Shown here: piece after piece, positions 34,129-42,677 of the stretch
Position numbering within the stretch: the stretch's first letter is position 1
How the letters are laid out: the number at the start of each line of letters is the position of its first letter
Origin: Acidimicrobiia bacterium
Lineage (GTDB): Bacteria > Actinomycetota > Acidimicrobiia > Acidimicrobiales > VFJN01
DNA: 64,000 nt
Reading direction: 5' to 3'
Assembly: GCA_009694375.1 (NCBI GenBank)
Contig: SHVB01000002.1
Coordinates: forward strand, 124,001 to 188,000
Made by a program: the position numbers and the translations under genes
Notes under the pieces: generated by a model
The model's database searches: none
What the model was told of the DNA's origin: nothing
Seen by the model: only the letters and a program-made list of their open reading frames with translations

Positions 34129-34168
34129 GTCGCCAACGCTAAGCGATCAACGCCGCCAACCCGAGGCA

Positions 34169-34606
34169 TCAGACCTCCAGGATGAGGGTGACGGGACCGT
34201 CGTTCACCAGGGCCACGGCCATATCGGTGCGGAAGCGGCCGGTGGCCACGGTGGCGCCGAGGTCACGGAGGTGGGCCACCACGGCCTCTACCAGAGGTTC
34301 TGCCTGCTCGGGCCGGGCCGCGGCCAGCCACGACGGTCGTCGGCCCCGGGCTGTGTCGCCGTAGAGGGTGAACTGGGACACCACCAGCAGTGGGGCATCC
34401 TGCTGGGCCGCCGAGGTATTCATCACCCCCGCGGCGTCATCAAAGATCCGCAGGTTCCAGAGTTTTTCGGCCATCCGGGGGGCGGTCGCCTCCCCATCGG
34501 TATGCGTTACGGCCAGCAACACGCACAGCCCCGGGCCGATCGCCCCCACCACCGCATCCTCCACCGACACCGAAGCCTTAGTCACCCGCTGCACGACTGC
34601 TCGCAT
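34169..34606 (-). CDS. dtd: D-aminoacyl-tRNA deacylase
   Basis: This 145-residue DTD removes D-amino acids and glycine mischarged on tRNA. The catalytic-pocket motif [17 protein letters not shown] and the cross-subunit Gly-cisPro motif [11 protein letters not shown] at the C-terminus are both present. The start [15 protein letters not shown] is canonical. TAGCGT lies seven bases before the ATG. It is divergent from the hydrolase gene at 34654. Confidence 0.95.
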   Translation of the reverse strand: MRAVVQRVTKASVSVEDAVVGAIGPGLCVLLAVTHTDGEATAPRMAEKLWNLRIFDDAAGVMNTSAAQQDAPLLVVSQFTLYGDTARGRRPSWLAAARPEQAEPLVEAVVAHLRDLGATVATGRFRTDMAVALVNDGPVTLILEV

Positions 34607-34653
34607 ACCGCCAACGCTAGGGTGCCGCCAGCCGACAGGGGAAGCGAGACGAG

Positions 34654-35490
34654 ATGACGATCCAGGACAGAATGATTCGCGTCGGTGAGATGGAACTGGC
34701 GATCACCGAGGCGGGAATGGGCGGGCGACCGCTACTGCTGGTGCACGGCCACACCGGATCGCGCACCGATTTCGACATGACCTTCGACCCCCTGGCGGCG
34801 GCGGGTTGGCACGCGGTGGCCCCCGACCTACGCGGCCATGGCAACAGCAGCCACCCGCCCCTGGAGGCCGACTACAGCTTCGAGATTTTCGCCAGCGATC
34901 TGCTGGGCCTCGCCGACGCCATCGGGTTCGGACGCTTCGTGATCCTGGGCCATTCCATGGGCGGCATGATCACCCAGTGCCTCGTGCTGCGTGCCCCTGA
35001 TCGCGTCGAGGCCCTCGTGCTCATGGACACCTCGCACGGGCCGCTGCCGATCGACCCGGAACTGGTGAAATTGGGCGTCGCCGTAGCCCGCGAGGAGGGC
35101 ATCGATGTGGTGGCCGACATCATGGGGGCTGCCAGCGACGGCCCCCTTGCCTCGGAGGTGAACCGCCGCATGATGGCCGAGGACCCCTCCTACGCCGCCC
35201 GGGGCGACCGCAACCTCCGGGCTTCGTCACCGGCCATGTTCGCCACCATGCTCGCCACCTTCCCCGTGCAACCCGACCGACTGGCGGCCTTGGCCACCCT
35301 CGATATGCCGGTGCTCGTAATCGTGGGCGAACAAGATGCCCCCTTCATTCGAGACAGCGAGCGCATGGCGGCCACCATCCCCGGCGCTGGTCTGGCGGTG
35401 ATCCCCGGCGGCGGCCACAGTCCGCAACTCGAAGCCCCCGCCGCCTGGTGGGAAGCCCTCTCCGGCTTCCTCACCTCGCTGCCGGGGTGA
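34654..35490 (+). CDS. Alpha/beta hydrolase
   Basis: The 278-residue enzyme has the alpha/beta hydrolase fold. GHSMGG near residue 107 is the nucleophile elbow (Ser), HGHTGS near residue 32 is the oxyanion region, the acidic residue lies near [10 protein letters not shown], and the His is in [10 protein letters not shown]. The family covers esterases, haloalkane dehalogenases and lactonases, so the substrate is unknown. The stop overlaps the start of the epimerase gene (GTGA). Confidence 0.9.
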   Translation: MTIQDRMIRVGEMELAITEAGMGGRPLLLVHGHTGSRTDFDMTFDPLAAAGWHAVAPDLRGHGNSSHPPLEADYSFEIFASDLLGLADAIGFGRFVILGHSMGGMITQCLVLRAPDRVEALVLMDTSHGPLPIDPELVKLGVAVAREEGIDVVADIMGAASDGPLASEVNRRMMAEDPSYAARGDRNLRASSPAMFATMLATFPVQPDRLAALATLDMPVLVIVGEQDAPFIRDSERMAATIPGAGLAVIPGGGHSPQLEAPAAWWEALSGFLTSLPG

Positions 35491-36284
35491 TCACCCTCAC
35501 GGCGGGATCGGTGGCGGTGCAGGTGAACCCGGCGATCGGTGGCCGACTCACGTCCCTGCGGGTGAAGGGACACGAACTTCTCGTGGCCCCGACGGCCGAT
35601 CCCCTCCTCTCGGGCTGTTACCCGATGGTTCCCTTCGCCGGACGAGTGCGCGACGGCCGCTTCGAGTGGGGCGGCGAAGTGCACCAACTCCGTCAGAACC
35701 AGGCCTCCCACGCCATACACGGCACCGGGTTCGACCGGGCTTGGCTCGTGGAGCACTCCGGCCCGGACCACCTCCACCTGCGCGCCGATCTGCAGCCCCA
35801 CTGGCCCTTCACCGGCTGGGCCAACCAGCACATCAGCCTCACCGACGACCGCCTCGACCTGCGTCTCGAAGTGCACACCGACGGCCCCTCCTTTCCCGCC
35901 ACCGCTGGCTGGCATCCCTGGTTTCGCCGGTCCCTGGCCACCGGCGGTGACCTGGTGGTGGCCATCGACGCCACCGGCTGGTACCCCCGCGATGACCAGG
36001 GCCTGCCGCGGGGCGACATGGTTTCCCCGCCTCCGGCGGGCCCCTGGGACGACTGCTTCACGGGCCTCACCTGGCCCGCCACCTTGACCTGGCCGGGAGC
36101 ATTGGTCGTTTCGATCACCTCCACCGGCGATCACCTAGTGCTCTACGACTATCCGGCCCACGCCATCTGCGTGGAGCCACAAACCGGCCCGCCCGATGCC
36201 CTCAACCACCCAGGGTGGCCGCAGATCGTGCACCCCACCCAGCCCCTCATCACCCACATGTCCCTCGCCTGGTCCCCGCCCTGA
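35487..36284 (+). CDS. Aldose 1-epimerase (GalM-like)
   Basis: The 265-residue protein has the beta-sandwich fold of galactose mutarotases. NPAIGGRLTSL at the start, the FAGRVRDGRFEW stretch with a conserved Arg, the HGTGFDRAW motif with His, and the late Glu in ICVEPQTGPPD match the catalytic residues. It would interconvert sugar anomers. The GTG start at 35487 overlaps the previous stop, whereas the longer frame would overlap the hydrolase gene substantially. Confidence 0.87.
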   Translation: MITLTAGSVAVQVNPAIGGRLTSLRVKGHELLVAPTADPLLSGCYPMVPFAGRVRDGRFEWGGEVHQLRQNQASHAIHGTGFDRAWLVEHSGPDHLHLRADLQPHWPFTGWANQHISLTDDRLDLRLEVHTDGPSFPATAGWHPWFRRSLATGGDLVVAIDATGWYPRDDQGLPRGDMVSPPPAGPWDDCFTGLTWPATLTWPGALVVSITSTGDHLVLYDYPAHAICVEPQTGPPDALNHPGWPQIVHPTQPLITHMSLAWSPP

Positions 36285-36337
36285 TTCGGCGCCACCAGCG
36301 CCGCCCGGACGAGCCGCCGGTGGCCCGCTGGCTCGCG

Positions 36338-36343
36338 TAGGGT
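36338..36343 (+). promoter_or_regulatory. TAGGGT -10 box for a leaderless transcript
   Basis: TAGGGT lies exactly six bases before the ATG at 36350, and there is no Shine-Dalgarno sequence. Confidence 0.55.
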
Positions 36344-36349
36344 GCGGCG

Positions 36350-37111
36350 ATGGAAGACCTTGGTTTCATCGCCCAACTCTGGCGCTATCCGGTGAAATCC
36401 TTCCAGGGTGAGCCGGTGCAGTCCCTCGCCGTGGCCCCGGGTGGAGCGGCGGGCGATCGGGGATTGGCGGTGGTCGATCGGGCTGCCGGGAAAGTCCTGT
36501 CGGCCAAAGCGTGGGCCCAACTCCTCGAGGCGTCGGCGCGGCTCGATGACGATGACGGCGTGATCATCACCCTGCCCGGTGGTTCCGAACACGCCGCCGG
36601 CGATCCCGACGTCCACGCCGCGTTGTCGGCCTGGCTCGACCACGACGTGCATCTCGACGCGCCGCCGACCCACACCGTGTTGCCGATGGAGATGCACACG
36701 GGGATGTCCGACGAGGACACGCCGCTGTTCGACTGGCCCGGCCCGCCGGGCACCTGGCTGGATCTCGCCGATGCCCACTGGCTCACCACCGCCAGCCTGG
36801 CCGCCGCCGCCGCACTCCAGCCCCACGGTGTTTGGGACGTGCGCCGATTCCGGCCCACCGCCCTCATCGACGGGCCCACCCCTGGATGGGCTGAAGATAC
36901 CTGGACCACCATCGCGCTGGGCGAGGTGCATTCTGAGGTGCTCATGCCCACGATGCGCTGCAGCATGCCCAGCCGGGCTCAGCCGGGCCTGGAACGCGAC
37001 CTCACCATCGGCACCACCATCCGCGACAGCCACGCCAACAATCTGGGGGTGTACGCCTCCATCGTGCGCGCGGGCACCCTGCATATCGGCGATGAGGTAC
37101 ACGCCCGCTAG
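36350..37111 (+). CDS. MOSC-domain protein
   Basis: The 253-residue protein has an N-terminal MOSC beta-barrel (LWRYPVKSFQGEPVQSL, GDRGLAVVDRAAGKVLSAK) and a C-terminal MOSC domain. The domain's conserved Cys is in MPTMRCSMPSRAQPGLERD. MOSC proteins bind or transfer sulfur or handle the molybdenum cofactor, and some reduce N-hydroxylated substrates. The molybdoenzyme locus here is 24 kb away, so a link is not shown. A TAGGGT box fixes the start. Confidence 0.88.
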   Translation: MEDLGFIAQLWRYPVKSFQGEPVQSLAVAPGGAAGDRGLAVVDRAAGKVLSAKAWAQLLEASARLDDDDGVIITLPGGSEHAAGDPDVHAALSAWLDHDVHLDAPPTHTVLPMEMHTGMSDEDTPLFDWPGPPGTWLDLADAHWLTTASLAAAAALQPHGVWDVRRFRPTALIDGPTPGWAEDTWTTIALGEVHSEVLMPTMRCSMPSRAQPGLERDLTIGTTIRDSHANNLGVYASIVRAGTLHIGDEVHAR

Positions 37112-37163
37112 CACTTCGCTAGCCCCCGAATAACGGTGGGCGGCCCGGCGAGAGCGGCCGTGA

Positions 37164-37181
37164 GTTGACCGGCGGGTCAAC
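37164..37181. promoter_or_regulatory. Inverted repeat overlapping a -35 element
   Basis: GTTGACC and GGTCAAC flank GGCG in a perfect 7+4+7 palindrome. Its TTGACC (37165-37170) can act as a -35, with AATGCT (37189-37194) as -10 after 18 bases and the ATG at 37204 nine bases later. A bound protein would mask the -35. Confidence 0.5.
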
Positions 37182-37203
37182 AGACCGGAATGCTGGGTGT
37201 TCT

Positions 37204-38460
37204 ATGTCCAGTGACGCACCCCTTCGTATTGCCCTATTGGCCTATCGGGGCAAGCCCCACGTAGGGGGCCAAGGGGTCTATACCCGGCATCTCGCCAAGG
37301 CCCTGGTGGATCTCGGGCACCATGTTGAGGTACTCGGCGGGCAGCCCTACCCGGTGCTCGACGAGCGGATCCCGCTGATCGAACTCCCCAGCCTGGACAT
37401 CTACAACGACCACTTCCCGCTGCGGATGCCCGGCGTGTGGGAACTGAAGAACTGGAAAGACCTGGTGGAGGTCACGGCGTTTTCCCTCGGTACCTTCCCC
37501 GAGCCCCTGGCGTTCTCCCTACGCGCCTGGGACCACCTGCGGCACCGCCAGGGCGACTTCGACATCGTGCAGGACAACCAGTGTCTCGGCTACGGGCTGC
37601 TCCTTATCGAGCGCCAACTGGGCCTGCCCATCCTGGGTACCATCCACCATCCGATCACGGTAGACCGGCGCCTCGAAATGGAGGCCGCCGACGGCTGGTA
37701 CAAGCGACTTTCGCTCCGGCGCTGGTATGCCTTCGTCGACATGCAGAGCCAGGTGGCCCAGCGGCTCAAGCGGATCATCACGGTGTCGGAGAACTCCTTC
37801 AAGGACATCGTGCACGACCACAAGGTCAAGCCGGAAAACATGGCCGTCGTGCCCGTCGGAGTGGACATCGATCTCTTCCAACCCCTTCCGGCCGTGAAGC
37901 CCATCCCTGGCCGCTTGGTCACCACCGCCTCGGCTGATGTGACCATGAAAGGCCTCAAGTACCTCCTCGAGGCCGTCGCCAAGCTCCGCACCGAACGTAA
38001 CGATGTGCACCTGGTGGTCATCGGCAAGCGCAAGCCCGGTGGGGCCAGCGACGAAACAATCAAAAAGCTCGGTCTGGAAGACCACGTGGAGTTCATCACC
38101 GGCGTGCCCGAGGAGCGGATCATCGAGTTGTACTCGGAGGCCGAACTGGCCGTCGTACCGTCGCTCTACGAAGGCTTCTCGCTCCCGGCCATCGAGGCCA
38201 TGGCCTGCGGGGTACCCCTGGTCGCCACCACCGGAGGAGCCCTGCCGGAGGTTGTCGGCAGCGACGGCGACACGGCCCTCCTGGTGGAGCCAGGCGACAG
38301 CGAGGCCCTGGCGGCCAAACTGCGCTGGGCCCTGGCTGAGCCGGACCTGCGCAACACGGTGGGCGCTCGGGGGCGCCAGCGCATCGTGTCGCGCTGGTCC
38401 TGGAAGCACACCGCCGTCAAAACCGTGGAGCAGTACCGCATCCGCCTGGGCCAGGACTGA
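37204..38460 (+). CDS. GT4-family glycosyltransferase
   Basis: This 418-residue GT-B enzyme begins RIALLAYRGKPHVGGQGVYTR, which holds the loop that binds the donor sugar. It ends with the GT4 motif EGFSLPAIEAMACGVPLVATTGGALPE, including the EX7E pair. It probably transfers a nucleotide-sugar hexose to a lipid or cell-wall acceptor. It is first of a three-gene operon with a methyltransferase and a cyclase-fold protein, spaced by two and three bases. The start ATG is preferred over GTG upstream because it fits the promoter spacing. Confidence 0.93.
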   Translation: MSSDAPLRIALLAYRGKPHVGGQGVYTRHLAKALVDLGHHVEVLGGQPYPVLDERIPLIELPSLDIYNDHFPLRMPGVWELKNWKDLVEVTAFSLGTFPEPLAFSLRAWDHLRHRQGDFDIVQDNQCLGYGLLLIERQLGLPILGTIHHPITVDRRLEMEAADGWYKRLSLRRWYAFVDMQSQVAQRLKRIITVSENSFKDIVHDHKVKPENMAVVPVGVDIDLFQPLPAVKPIPGRLVTTASADVTMKGLKYLLEAVAKLRTERNDVHLVVIGKRKPGGASDETIKKLGLEDHVEFITGVPEERIIELYSEAELAVVPSLYEGFSLPAIEAMACGVPLVATTGGALPEVVGSDGDTALLVEPGDSEALAAKLRWALAEPDLRNTVGARGRQRIVSRWSWKHTAVKTVEQYRIRLGQD

Positions 38461-38462
38461 CG

Positions 38463-39206
38463 GTGCTCACCGTCCGATTCGACGATCTCGGTCTCCAGGC
38501 GGGAGACCTGCTGCTCGACATGGGCTGCGGCGCCGGTCGGCATGCGTTCGAGTCGTTTCGCCTCGGTGCCCGCACGGTGGCCTTCGACTACTCCGCGGCG
38601 GAGTTGAAGGACGTAGGCGGCCTCTTCGCCGCCATGCAGGCCGCCGGCGAGGCCGGCACGGCGCCGGGCTGGTTGGCGGTTACCGCCAACGGCGATGCCC
38701 TCTGTCTCCCCTTCGCCGACAACACCTTCGATCGCATCATCGCCTCCGAGGTGCTCGAGCATGTGTCGGACGACCAACAGGCCCTGCACGAGGTATTCCG
38801 GGTACTCAAGCCGGGTGGCACCCTGGCCGCCACGGTCCCCGCCTGGCTTCCGGAGCAGATCTGCTGGGCGCTGTCGGAGGAGTACCACGCCCCGTTCGTG
38901 GAGGGGGGCCACGTGCGGATCTACCGCGAGGCGACCTTACGGGCCCGGATGCGACAAGCCGGCCTCGAACCCAGAGGGGCCCACCACGCCCACGCCCTGC
39001 ACTCGCCGTACTGGTGGCTGAAATGCGCCGTGGGCCCCACCAACCACGGGCACCCCCTGGTGAAGGCGTACCACCAGGTTTTGCTGTGGGACATCGCCCA
39101 GATCCAGCCGATGGGCTGGCTCACCCGAGCTACCGAGCGCGTGCTCAATCCGGTGCTCGGCAAGAGCATCGTGGTCTACGCCCGCAAGCCGAACGGGGCG
39201 CACTAG
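38463..39206 (+). CDS. Class I SAM-dependent methyltransferase
   Basis: The 247-residue methyltransferase carries the SAM motif LLDMGCGAGRHAF near residue 20, the acidic motif VAFDYSAAEL, and the FDRIIASEVLEHV stretch. The C-terminal part has a longer helical extension. It starts at a GTG two bases after the glycosyltransferase stop, so the genes are coupled. It probably methylates the product of the pathway; the acceptor is unknown. Confidence 0.9.
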   Translation: MLTVRFDDLGLQAGDLLLDMGCGAGRHAFESFRLGARTVAFDYSAAELKDVGGLFAAMQAAGEAGTAPGWLAVTANGDALCLPFADNTFDRIIASEVLEHVSDDQQALHEVFRVLKPGGTLAATVPAWLPEQICWALSEEYHAPFVEGGHVRIYREATLRARMRQAGLEPRGAHHAHALHSPYWWLKCAVGPTNHGHPLVKAYHQVLLWDIAQIQPMGWLTRATERVLNPVLGKSIVVYARKPNGAH

Positions 39207-39209
39207 CCC

Positions 39210-40271
39210 ATGCCTATCGACGTTCCGGGTCTTGTTTCGGCCACCGATTTACACAGCACGGTCGACGGCATCGCGGAGTGGCAGTTGCCGTCGGGGATGA
39301 TCCCGTGGTTCCCCGGTGGGCACGCCGATCCCTGGAACCATGTGGAAGCGGCCATGGCGCTCGACATTGGCGGACGGCATGAAGCCGCCGATCGGGCCTA
39401 CCAATGGCTCGTAGACCTGCAACGCGACGATGGGTCGTGGCACCAGTACTACATCGCCGATGAAAACGGCAGCACGCAGGTGGAGCAGGACAAACTCGAT
39501 GCCAACGTCTGTGCGTACATCGCGGCGGGAGTGTGGCATCGCTGGCTCCTCACCGACGACCGCGGGTTCGTGGAAACACTCTGGCCCGTGGTCGAGAAGG
39601 CCATCGACTTCGTCCTTGACCTCCAGACGCCACGGGGCGAGATCCTCTGGGCCCGCCACGCCGATGGCACGCCGTGGAGTTTTGCCCTCCTCACCGGCTC
39701 CTCATCGATCTGCCATAGCCTGCGGTGCGCCATCGGCATCGCCGAGTTGCTCGGCCACGAGCGCCCCGACTGGGAACTGAGCGCCGCCCGATTGGCCCGC
39801 GTCATCGCCACCGAGCCCAAGGCCTTTGCCCCCAAGCACCGCTGGGCCATGGACTGGTACTACCCCGTACTGGGCAGCGTGCTGTTGGGGGAGGCCGGCC
39901 GGGCCCACCTCCAGGAGCGGAGCGACACCTTCATCATGGACGGGCGCGGCGTGCGCTGCGTCTCCGATCGGCCCTGGGTCACCGTGGCGGAAACGTGTGA
40001 ATGTGCCTTGGCCTACCTTGCCGTGGGCGATCGCCCCACCGCCGAAATCCTCTTTGGATGGGCCCAGCAGTTTCGCCACGACGACGGCCGCTACTGGACC
40101 GGCACCGTGTTCCCCGACGAGGTTCGCTTCCCCGGCGGCGAACAGTCCACCTACACGGCCGCCTCGGTGGTCCTCGCCGCCGACGCGCTGGCCGGCACGA
40201 CGCCGGCGAGCGCGCTGTTCGTGGCGTCCGCCGGCGTGCTCCCCCCCCTCATGGCTCTCGGCGGCGAGTAG
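39210..40271 (+). CDS. Cyclase-fold (prenyltransferase/squalene-cyclase-like) protein
   Basis: The 353-residue protein has an alpha/alpha-barrel with repeats such as WLVDLQRDDGSWHQYY and WAQQFRHDDGRYWTG, typical of squalene cyclase and prenyltransferase repeat proteins. It lacks the DXDD motif of cyclases in what I can see. It follows the glycosyltransferase and methyltransferase by three bases, so it may bind or modify a polyprenyl or sugar-lipid intermediate. Function is inferred only from context. Confidence 0.75.
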   Translation: MPIDVPGLVSATDLHSTVDGIAEWQLPSGMIPWFPGGHADPWNHVEAAMALDIGGRHEAADRAYQWLVDLQRDDGSWHQYYIADENGSTQVEQDKLDANVCAYIAAGVWHRWLLTDDRGFVETLWPVVEKAIDFVLDLQTPRGEILWARHADGTPWSFALLTGSSSICHSLRCAIGIAELLGHERPDWELSAARLARVIATEPKAFAPKHRWAMDWYYPVLGSVLLGEAGRAHLQERSDTFIMDGRGVRCVSDRPWVTVAETCECALAYLAVGDRPTAEILFGWAQQFRHDDGRYWTGTVFPDEVRFPGGEQSTYTAASVVLAADALAGTTPASALFVASAGVLPPLMALGGE

Positions 40272-40337
40272 CCAGCCCGGCTCACCCCGGCGAACCGGCG
40301 ATACCACCCACGTTACGGGTGACCGGGACGGCGCAAA

Positions 40338-40856
40338 CTACTGAAAATTCCTGGGGCTTCGTCGGGCGGCTGCGGCCAGGACCCGGGCCGCCACCACCAC
40401 GAACGTGAGGTCGAAGAGGATCTGGATCGTGACCGCAATCTTGGCGGTCTGGCCCAGCGCCACGATGTCGCCAAAGCCCACCGTGGACAGCGTGGTGACG
40501 GTGAAATACACCGCATCCACACGATTGGACAGACCTAAGAACTGATCGCCGTTGCGATTGATGGTGGTGTAAACGGCACTGAAGCCGAAAATGAGCATCG
40601 CCAGGAAGTCGGACAAGGACTCGACCGCTTCGAAGACCGGCCGCTCCGACACGAGCACGGATCGAACCCGACGGACGGTGAGGGGAACAATGGCTAGCAC
40701 TGTCCCCACGCCCACCAACGCGCTCACCCATCGGTGTTCGTCCTCGAGCGGGATCCAGGCGTAAAGCAGCCCCATGGTGAGCACCACCACCGTGCATCGC
40801 AGCAACGCGCGCCCCAGATCTTTCGCCGGAATGTGGACGTTTCCGACGTCATCCAC
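40338..40856 (-). CDS. Two-pore-helix potassium channel (Kch/KcsA-like)
   Basis: The 172-residue membrane protein has four hydrophobic segments and a pore signature TTLSTVGFGD, the K+ selectivity filter, between the last two. It lacks a regulator domain, so it is a simple passive channel or a partner of one. The GTG start at 40856 overlaps the end of the methyltransferase gene, the likely translational coupling; a longer frame to 40997 runs through that gene and is rejected. Confidence 0.85.
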   Translation of the reverse strand: MDDVGNVHIPAKDLGRALLRCTVVVLTMGLLYAWIPLEDEHRWVSALVGVGTVLAIVPLTVRRVRSVLVSERPVFEAVESLSDFLAMLIFGFSAVYTTINRNGDQFLGLSNRVDAVYFTVTTLSTVGFGDIVALGQTAKIAVTIQILFDLTFVVVAARVLAAAARRSPRNFQ

Positions 40857-41472
40857 GACGCAACACCCGCAGGCTCCCGACAGCTTGTTGTTCCTCGAAC
40901 ATCCCACTCTCAATGGCGGGAAGGTAGATCTGCTCGTAGGGAGGGCGTCCGCCATCGCGTACGTCGGGAAACACATCATGGATGCACAACATGCCACCGG
41001 AGACGAGATGCGGCGTCCAATTCTCGTAGTCCGCCCGCGCCGGTGCCTCCCCGTGGCCGCCGTCGATAAACAAAAACGCCAGCGGGGTCGCCCAGGCTTC
41101 TGCCACGGTCGAGGAGTCGCCCACCACGGCGATCACCGTTGACTCGAGGCCAGCATCATGCATCGTTTTACGGAACAAGGGGAGCGTGTCCATCTTGCCC
41201 ACGGCGGGGTCCACCAGGTCGGGCTCGTGCCACTCCCACCCGGCCTGGTTCTCTTCGGAACCGCGATGGTGGTCGACCGTGAAGAGCACCCGGCCGCCCC
41301 GTTGGGCCGCCGCCCCCAGGTACACCGAAGACTTTCCGCAATAGGTCCCCACCTCCAACATCGGCCCGGCCACCGCGAGAGCGACGGCGACGTCGTATAG
41401 CGCCTCCCCCTCCTCGGCGGGCATGAACCCTCGAGCCGCCTCCGCGTGGCGCCGCTGCGCCGGGTCAATCAC
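40849..41472 (-). CDS. Class I SAM methyltransferase (Methyltransferase_24 type)
   Basis: The 207-residue protein has LEVGTYCGKSSVYLG as SAM-binding motif I and LFTVDHHRGSEEN as the acidic loop. VVGDSSTVAEAW and FLFIDGGHGEAP with metal-binding Asp/His complete the picture, as in catechol- or sugar-type O-methyltransferases. Such proteins often accompany GT4/cyclase-fold clusters, like that on the opposite strand 600 bases away. The GTG start overlaps the nitroreductase stop (GTGA), so it belongs to a minus-strand unit with it and the channel. Confidence 0.85.
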   Translation of the reverse strand: MIDPAQRRHAEAARGFMPAEEGEALYDVAVALAVAGPMLEVGTYCGKSSVYLGAAAQRGGRVLFTVDHHRGSEENQAGWEWHEPDLVDPAVGKMDTLPLFRKTMHDAGLESTVIAVVGDSSTVAEAWATPLAFLFIDGGHGEAPARADYENWTPHLVSGGMLCIHDVFPDVRDGGRPPYEQIYLPAIESGMFEEQQAVGSLRVLRRG

Positions 41473-42125
41473 CAACCCTCGAAGTGGATGATGGGATCAA
41501 GGTCGCGTCGTCCCCCGGGTTGGAAATCGGTGCCGATGGTGTGAGCCACCGGAATGAGGGCACCCTGCATCACATGGTCGGGAATCCCAAGCAACTCAGC
41601 GGCCGCCGCCTCCTCGGTGAGATGCAGGGTGGTCCAGCAGGTTCCAAGACCCCGAGCCCGCGCCGCCAGCATGAAACTCCACACCGCCGGGAGCAACGAT
41701 CCCCAGATGGCCGCCTGCCACGCCACCGGGAAGGTATCGGTGCGACCCTCGATACAGGGGATCACATGGACCGGTACCTCGGCGAGGTGGTCGGCCAGAT
41801 ACTGCGCCGAAGTGATGACCTTCTTGGTGGTGGCGATGAAGGCCGGGTCGTCCTGCGGCAGGTTGGCCAGGGCGGCATCGGGGTTGCCGTACATAACCGC
41901 AAAGGCGGACGCGTACCACTCGGCCAACTGAGCGCGCTTGGCGGCATCGGTGACCACGATGAAGTGCCAGCCCTGGTTGTTGCCCCCGGTGGGAGCCTGG
42001 GTGGCCACCTCGATGCACTGGCGGACCAGTTCGGGCTCCACCGGCCGGGTCAGGTCGAGGCGCTTCCGCACCGAGCGGGTGGTGGAAAGCAGTTGATCGG
42101 GATCAAGAGGGAGTAGCAACGACAT
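41469..42125 (-). CDS. Nitroreductase-family flavoprotein
   Basis: The 218-residue FMN enzyme starts MSLLLPLDPDQLLSTTRSVRKRLD, where the SxRxxR-type segment binds FMN phosphate. It shows TQAPTGGNNQGWHFIVV, the FMN and dimer site, and ends in a basic loop (GGRRDLDPIIHFEGW). Members reduce nitroaromatics, flavins or quinones with NAD(P)H. The start ATG at 42125 is eight bases after TAACAT. A longer frame to 42284 runs into the GtrA gene and is rejected. Confidence 0.85.
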   Translation of the reverse strand: MSLLLPLDPDQLLSTTRSVRKRLDLTRPVEPELVRQCIEVATQAPTGGNNQGWHFIVVTDAAKRAQLAEWYASAFAVMYGNPDAALANLPQDDPAFIATTKKVITSAQYLADHLAEVPVHVIPCIEGRTDTFPVAWQAAIWGSLLPAVWSFMLAARARGLGTCWTTLHLTEEAAAAELLGIPDHVMQGALIPVAHTIGTDFQPGGRRDLDPIIHFEGW

Positions 42126-42150
42126 GAGGGGCGATGTTACCTGGTCCGGA

Positions 42151-42621
42151 TCAGGACGCTTTGGCCCTCTCAGCCACCGTGTCATCGGATTCGAGGTGGG
42201 CGAACATGACCTTGTCGAGGAAGACAAACTTCGCCACCCACAAGAGACCGAATCCGGCCAGGTTGGCCGACAGCACCAACACATGGGAATCCGACAGATT
42301 CTTGGCGACCGCCACCAGGCCGGTGGACAACGTCAGACCCAGCACGGTAAATATCCAAAAGGGCACGATTTCCCGCGTGAAAGAGACGGCACCGTCGCTG
42401 CCCCACACCCACCGCTTATTGAGAAGAAAAGCGGGGATGGCGGTAATCATCACGGACAACACGTTGGACAGCACGGGGTCCCAGCCCAGGAACTGGCTGT
42501 AGATGGTGAGCTGGGTGAGCCCGAGGACCACCCCCACCAGCGACACCATCGAGTACTTGATGGCCATGATGCCGCGACCACCGGTAATCCGGTCGAGCAC
42601 AGCGGTGGGCGAGAGACTCAC
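42151..42621 (-). CDS. GtrA-family small membrane protein
   Basis: This 156-residue protein with four membrane helices has the GtrA motifs: KYSMVSLVGVVLGL, then NVLSVMITAIPAFLLNKRWVW, then LVLSANLAGFGLLWVAKFVFLDK. GtrA proteins are thought to flip or help transfer lipid-linked sugars for cell-envelope glycosylation. It precedes the nitroreductase on the same strand. The GTG at 42621 is eight bases after TAGGCT. Cotranscription with the GH1 gene is possible. Confidence 0.88.
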   Translation of the reverse strand: MSLSPTAVLDRITGGRGIMAIKYSMVSLVGVVLGLTQLTIYSQFLGWDPVLSNVLSVMITAIPAFLLNKRWVWGSDGAVSFTREIVPFWIFTVLGLTLSTGLVAVAKNLSDSHVLVLSANLAGFGLLWVAKFVFLDKVMFAHLESDDTVAERAKAS

Positions 42622-42677
42622 AGCCAGGGAGCCTAGATCAGCGGCGCGCCGGGCTCGACCCCGCTCCGCTCCGGGCT

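Noticed and set aside
40272-40337. A short inverted repeat (CACCC...GGGTG) after the cyclase-fold gene as a terminator
   Set aside because: The stem has only five pairs and no T tract; it is too weak to call.
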